Below are positions 7,319-10,537 of a DNA stretch of 10,537 nucleotides, in pieces; position 1 is the stretch's first letter; every line of letters starts with the position of its first letter. The position numbers and the translations under genes are program-made. The notes beneath the pieces are model-generated. The model had not been told where the DNA came from and did no database searches. It saw nothing but the letters and a program-made list of their open reading frames with translations. The stretch spans positions 1-10,537 of the forward strand of contig CADAHD010000049.1 in the NCBI GenBank assembly GCA_902787595.1. The letters are read 5' to 3'. Origin of the DNA: an uncultured Lachnospiraceae bacterium. GTDB taxonomy: Bacteria; Bacillota_A; Clostridia; Lachnospirales; Lachnospiraceae.

Positions 7319-9723
7319 TTATCCTTTTCCTCCAGCCTGCGGATCTTTATGCCGGTTATCGCGCACTGGTCGCCGCTGAAAGCCGCATAGATCTTAGGCA
7401 CCTTCACATCTATCCTTGTAATATCTTTCAGGCGTATACCTTCATTGAGCGTATATACCGTAACCGTATTGTCTTTACGATAGATCTTTACGCTGCAGTC
7501 CACGCCCTGTTTCTGCTTTGCCTTCCAGGTATCCCAGTCTTCGAAATTCTCCTCCTTGACCACGGAGATCTTTGATGCGACACCTTCATGCATCTCCCAG
7601 CCTTCTCCATCCATTCGCATAAGAGCGAATTCCTGGAAATCCGGACCGTTCATCTCGCCGTTTGCGGAATAATACAGTATAACGAAAGGACAGTGCCACA
7701 GAAGTCTTGCCGTAGGGAGGCTTAAGCTGTGCAGCGTGATCTCCATATCGCTGTCCAGTTCGATGCCCTTTGAGGATGCCGTTCTCCAAGCGTCGATCTG
7801 CACATTCGGGATATCGCCTTCAGGCGCATCGATATAGCTGATCTCCTCTGCGATCCTGGGGATGTGATCCTTTCCTATCTGCTCCTCCGTCTTATCTATC
7901 TTCACATCATAGATATGGCAGTTTTCGCCGGTCAGGCCCAGATATACATAACGTGAACTGTCCTTAAGGGCAAAGATCACCTGATGCATCTCATCGCCGT
8001 TACTGATCGTGAACATCGCGTGATCCCTGTATTTTACGCATTCGATCTCGTAGCAAGAGCCTTTCTTCCCGATCATCGCGCTCTTTTCATCCTTGCCGGC
8101 GGTACTCTGCGACTTTCTTATCGATCCGTCTTTTACCGTTCCGTCGGGACTGATCTCGCCGTACACATCATAGACCATTTCCTTCGCCTTGCCGTCCTGC
8201 TCGTGCGTGCGGGCGTCCAACGCGTCAAAAATCAAAAACGAAGGTCCCCAGTTTCCTTTTACATAACCCTCCACGGGTTCACAGCGGAAGAAGACTTTAG
8301 TGACGGAGCGGTCTACCAGTATACCTTCCGATATAACGGAGCGCGGTTCTTTAACCGAAAGCTCTATCTTGCCTGCCAGGCCCTCCTTCTCATCTCTCTC
8401 CTGCATTACATATTCTTCGTCCACATCCAGCATATGCAGCATTATCTTTGCAAATCTGGGATCGAACTGCGTCTCCATGCCCTTGACCAGCTCTTCCCTC
8501 ACCATCTGCTGGGGTATGGTCTTACGATAGCTTCGTTTGGAAGTCATGGCATCATAGGCATCGGCCACAGCTATTATCCTGGCGATCTCGGGAATATCGT
8601 CGCCTTTTAAGCCTTCCGGATAGCCTCTGCCGTCGTAACGCTCATGATGATAATTAGCGCCTATGCTCAGATAGGGCGATTCGCTTATACTTGAGAGGAT
8701 CTGTTTTCCTATAACAGGATGCCTTTTGATCTGCGCATATTCTTCGTTGGTCAGTTTTCCGTCCTTGTTTATGATGCTGTCGTCGATACCGATCTTTCCA
8801 ACATCATGCAAAAGGCCCGCATAATAAACTTCCTCGCATTCTTCATCGGTCTTGCCTGCTAAGCGCGCGATCCTTTCCGAATACTCCGCCACTCTGGCCG
8901 AATGGCCTCTTGTGTATGAATCCTTTGCATCGATGGCGCTGGCAAGCGCTTCCGCAGTCTGCTCGAAGAGCTTTTTCATCTTTTCGTTCTGATCACGGAA
9001 ATGTTCCACTTCCGCATCATTGAGAGCCAGAAGACGCCTGCTCATATCAAGGAGCGCGAATACAAAGATGACCTCGACCATGGCCACTATAGTCATATTT
9101 ATGATGGAAACACCATAAGCAAAAAACTGGACTATCCCCGCAAGGAGCGGCAGGACGCTGAAGAGGATAAGCGAAATGGAAATACCCGGGCTGAGCTTTT
9201 TATAATACTGTATGATCACTGTCACCTGCAGTATAAGGGAAGCATAAAGAAATACGAAGCTAAGCCAGACGCCGCTGCCTCTGTGATACAGATTGAGTTC
9301 ATCGAAATAATAATACATCCCGGTGTATTGAGATACAACCAACATGACTATATCTGCTGCCAGTATCCAGCTCACAAGACGCAGTCTACGCGGTATCTTC
9401 TCAAGTCCGCCTTCATCCGTATACAGATCTTCCAGATAGAAATTAAATACCAGCGATTCAAAGATGGACATGAAGAATACCATGAAATTGGCTATCCTGA
9501 CCATCCAGTATCCCAGGTCGCTCTCATCGCCGCGGTATATATAAGCATAGCGGTCCGCGATCAGCAAAAACGCCGCGCCCATCTCCATTACAAAGAGGAT
9601 CATTCTTCTTTTGGTACTGGTATTGACCATCAGAAGCGCAAAAAATGCCGTCAGAATACACATGCCGATCAGCATCAGCATGATCGTTAATTGGTACGTC
9701 TGTAAAAAAGCCAGCATGTGCAT
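7315..9723 (-). CDS. Membrane HD-GYP protein, predicted c-di-GMP phosphodiesterase, with duplicated beta-rich C-terminal half
   Basis: An 802-residue protein. Six or seven hydrophobic helices (about 12-33, 41-60, 73-96, 114-132, 151-171, 180-203, 207-226) anchor it in the membrane. A charged helical linker (228-256) leads to an HD-GYP domain (about 257-440). The catalytic set looks complete: H274, H306-D307 (LLHDVGKIGI), H335, H359-H360, D388, and G367-Y368-P369 in HHERYDGRGYP. Family members hydrolyse cyclic-di-GMP or related cyclic dinucleotides. Residues 460-802 are not a domain I can name: two beta-rich modules, each ending in a similar strand pattern (YVYLGLTGENCHIYDVKI at 592-609; IYAAFSGDQCAITGIKI at 778-794), perhaps jelly-roll-like. 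With an even number of helices this half would share a side with HD-GYP, presumably cytosolic. AGGAGG lies only 1 base from ATG 9723 but 7-8 bases from ATG 9717 (M3), so 9717 is the likelier start. The stop overlaps hslO by 4 bases. Confidence 0.92.
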   Translation of the reverse strand: MHMLAFLQTYQLTIMLMLIGMCILTAFFALLMVNTSTKRRMILFVMEMGAAFLLIADRYAYIYRGDESDLGYWMVRIANFMVFFMSIFESLVFNFYLEDLYTDEGGLEKIPRRLRLVSWILAADIVMLVVSQYTGMYYYFDELNLYHRGSGVWLSFVFLYASLILQVTVIIQYYKKLSPGISISLILFSVLPLLAGIVQFFAYGVSIINMTIVAMVEVIFVFALLDMSRRLLALNDAEVEHFRDQNEKMKKLFEQTAEALASAIDAKDSYTRGHSARVAEYSERIARLAGKTDEECEEVYYAGLLHDVGKIGIDDSIINKDGKLTNEEYAQIKRHPVIGKQILSSISESPYLSIGANYHHERYDGRGYPEGLKGDDIPEIARIIAVADAYDAMTSKRSYRKTIPQQMVREELVKGMETQFDPRFAKIMLHMLDVDEEYVMQERDEKEGLAGKIELSVKEPRSVISEGILVDRSVTKVFFRCEPVEGYVKGNWGPSFLIFDALDARTHEQDGKAKEMVYDVYGEISPDGTVKDGSIRKSQSTAGKDEKSAMIGKKGSCYEIECVKYRDHAMFTISNGDEMHQVIFALKDSSRYVYLGLTGENCHIYDVKIDKTEEQIGKDHIPRIAEEISYIDAPEGDIPNVQIDAWRTASSKGIELDSDMEITLHSLSLPTARLLWHCPFVILYYSANGEMNGPDFQEFALMRMDGEGWEMHEGVASKISVVKEENFEDWDTWKAKQKQGVDCSVKIYRKDNTVTVYTLNEGIRLKDITRIDVKVPKIYAAFSGDQCAITGIKIRRLEEKDK

Positions 9724-9731
9724 TCCTCCTT
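9717..9731 (-). promoter_or_regulatory. Shine-Dalgarno that favours the second ATG of the HD-GYP gene
   Basis: AAGGAGGA occupies 9731-9724 on the minus strand. It abuts ATG 9723 with no usable spacing but stands 7 bases before the in-frame ATG 9717-9715. The working start is therefore most likely 9717, giving an 800-residue protein that begins MLAFLQTY. Confidence 0.6.
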
Positions 9732-9750
9732 CATATATTCGTTAAAACGC

Positions 9751-10537
9751 TTATTTATCCCATTCCTCCAAAAACTCTCTGAATTCTTCCCTTGCGGCGT
9801 CGATGCGCTTGGGATCCTGGGAATTCAGCGCCTGCTCGAACTTTCTGATATAGTGCTCGATGACCTGGCGGTCTTCGCCGAAGTTCTCTTCATAAAGGCG
9901 CTCGCCCTTTACCAGCAGCAGCTTATTCTTCTCCTGCTCGCGGGGCGGTATCTTAAGATATGCCAGCTCTTCCATGCGGGCTGCTATCTCTTCGTCGCTC
10001 ATATCCACATCGCGGCCTTTGAGTATCTGCTTTGTCACTTCGCCGGTCAGATTCACGCGCACCTGCACTTCAAGGATCGAGTTGACATCGTAGGTGTAAG
10101 TCACATCCACGCTGTTCTCATCCTTCTTGCGCTTGGGCAGCGGTATCTCCAGCTCACCCAGATTCAGGTTATTCTCCGCAAAGCGGCTCTCGCCCTGCAG
10201 CACCTTAACCCTTATGCTCTTCTGGTTATCGTAAAGAGGATAAAGCGTCTCCGTGCGGCTGGCGGGGATGACCGTATTGCGCTCGATTATCGGGCATACA
10301 TGGCCGCTCTCAAAGCCGCCGCCCTCACGCTCTATGCTCACTTCGGTACTTAATGTGAAGGGGCAGACATCCGTAAGGATCACCTCGCGTATGCTCTCAC
10401 GCCTCTCCTTCATGGCTGCCTGAATGGCCGCGCCTACGGCGATGGCTTCATCCGGATTTACCGATGTTTCGGGCAGGCTCCTGAAAAGCTTGCCTACCAG
10501 GCGGCGCACCAGCGGAAGGCGCGTAGCTCCGCCCACC
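9751..10537 (-). CDS. hscC: HscC-like Hsp70 chaperone, C-terminal part (cut by right edge)
   Basis: The visible 262 codons hold the end of the Hsp70 nucleotide-binding domain (VGGATRLPLVRRLV, then AIAVGAAIQAA at fragment residues 31-41), the junction ILTDVCPFTL (53-62), a beta substrate-binding domain (about 60-170, with IIERNTVIPASRTET, the Hsp70 ERNTxIP pattern, at 83-97) and a short helical lid (about 178-259). Three features match E. coli HscC (Hsc62) better than DnaK as I remember them: a Cys-Pro after the junction Asp, a VDVTYTYDVNSILEV block in the place of HscC's IDIRFSYDINGLLEV, and a lid about 80 residues long ending ALNSQDPKRIDAAR without the DnaK tail. HscC works with J proteins DjlB/DjlC in E. 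coli; the J-like/TPR protein encoded downstream on the same strand is the obvious partner candidate. The N-terminal ATPase lobe lies outside the window. The stop is 27 bases before ATG 9723 of the HD-GYP gene. Confidence 0.9.
   Translation of the reverse strand, partial: VGGATRLPLVRRLVGKLFRSLPETSVNPDEAIAVGAAIQAAMKERRESIREVILTDVCPFTLSTEVSIEREGGGFESGHVCPIIERNTVIPASRTETLYPLYDNQKSIRVKVLQGESRFAENNLNLGELEIPLPKRKKDENSVDVTYTYDVNSILEVQVRVNLTGEVTKQILKGRDVDMSDEEIAARMEELAYLKIPPREQEKNKLLLVKGERLYEENFGEDRQVIEHYIRKFEQALNSQDPKRIDAAREEFREFLEEWDK

Noticed and set aside
9001..9690. 229-codon open frame on the plus strand
   Set aside because: It is antisense to the membrane part of the HD-GYP gene. The His/Lys/Tyr-rich translation is the expected complement of hydrophobic codons, and no domain is recognisable.
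9724..9750. Promoter or terminator between the Hsp70 and HD-GYP genes
   Set aside because: The 27-base gap holds little beyond a ribosome-binding site; I see no hairpin and no -35/-10 pair that could fit.

Overview
The window reads as bacterial DNA from the class Clostridia, most likely a Lachnospiraceae-like gut or rumen organism. This rests on protein resemblance from memory: an aconitase-family hydratase of the type common in Lachnospiraceae, an HscC-type Hsp70, and a very long TPR protein with a J-like domain. G+C counted by hand on sample lines is about 50-58% over most of the window. No database search was possible.

All five recognisable genes lie on the minus strand, tightly packed, so transcription runs from high to low coordinates. 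In that order: (1) the C-terminal part of an HscC-like Hsp70 (9751-10537, cut by the right edge); (2) a membrane-anchored HD-GYP protein, a predicted cyclic-di-GMP phosphodiesterase, with an unusual duplicated beta-rich C-terminal half (7315-9723); (3) Hsp33, the redox-regulated holdase, overlapping gene 2 by 4 bases (6434-7318); (4) a 1219-residue J-like/TPR protein starting 2 bases after hslO (2772-6431); (5) an aconitase-family hydratase (start 2741) that follows after 30 bases with a good Shine-Dalgarno. No gap exceeds about 30 bases, there is no internal terminator, and I see no tRNA, rRNA, CRISPR array or insertion sequence.

The main biological theme is a candidate protein-quality-control operon: an HscC-type Hsp70, a J-like protein that could be its partner, and the oxidation-activated holdase Hsp33, together with a cyclic-di-GMP signalling enzyme. 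The J-like domain has His-Asn-Pro in place of the canonical His-Pro-Asp, so it is either a non-canonical partner specialised for the HscC-type Hsp70 or a J-derived docking domain.

Two sequence-level oddities stand out. At about position 500 the aconitase frame departs from its family just before the expected C-terminus. It continues in frame, with no stop before the left edge, into about 166 codons of unrelated, AT-richer (about 40% G+C) coding sequence; this is either a real gene fusion or rearrangement or a chimeric assembly join. Second, a perfect 15-base palindrome of a type I recall as a dispersed bacterial repeat lies inside the last codons of hslO and supplies the protein's C-terminal tail.
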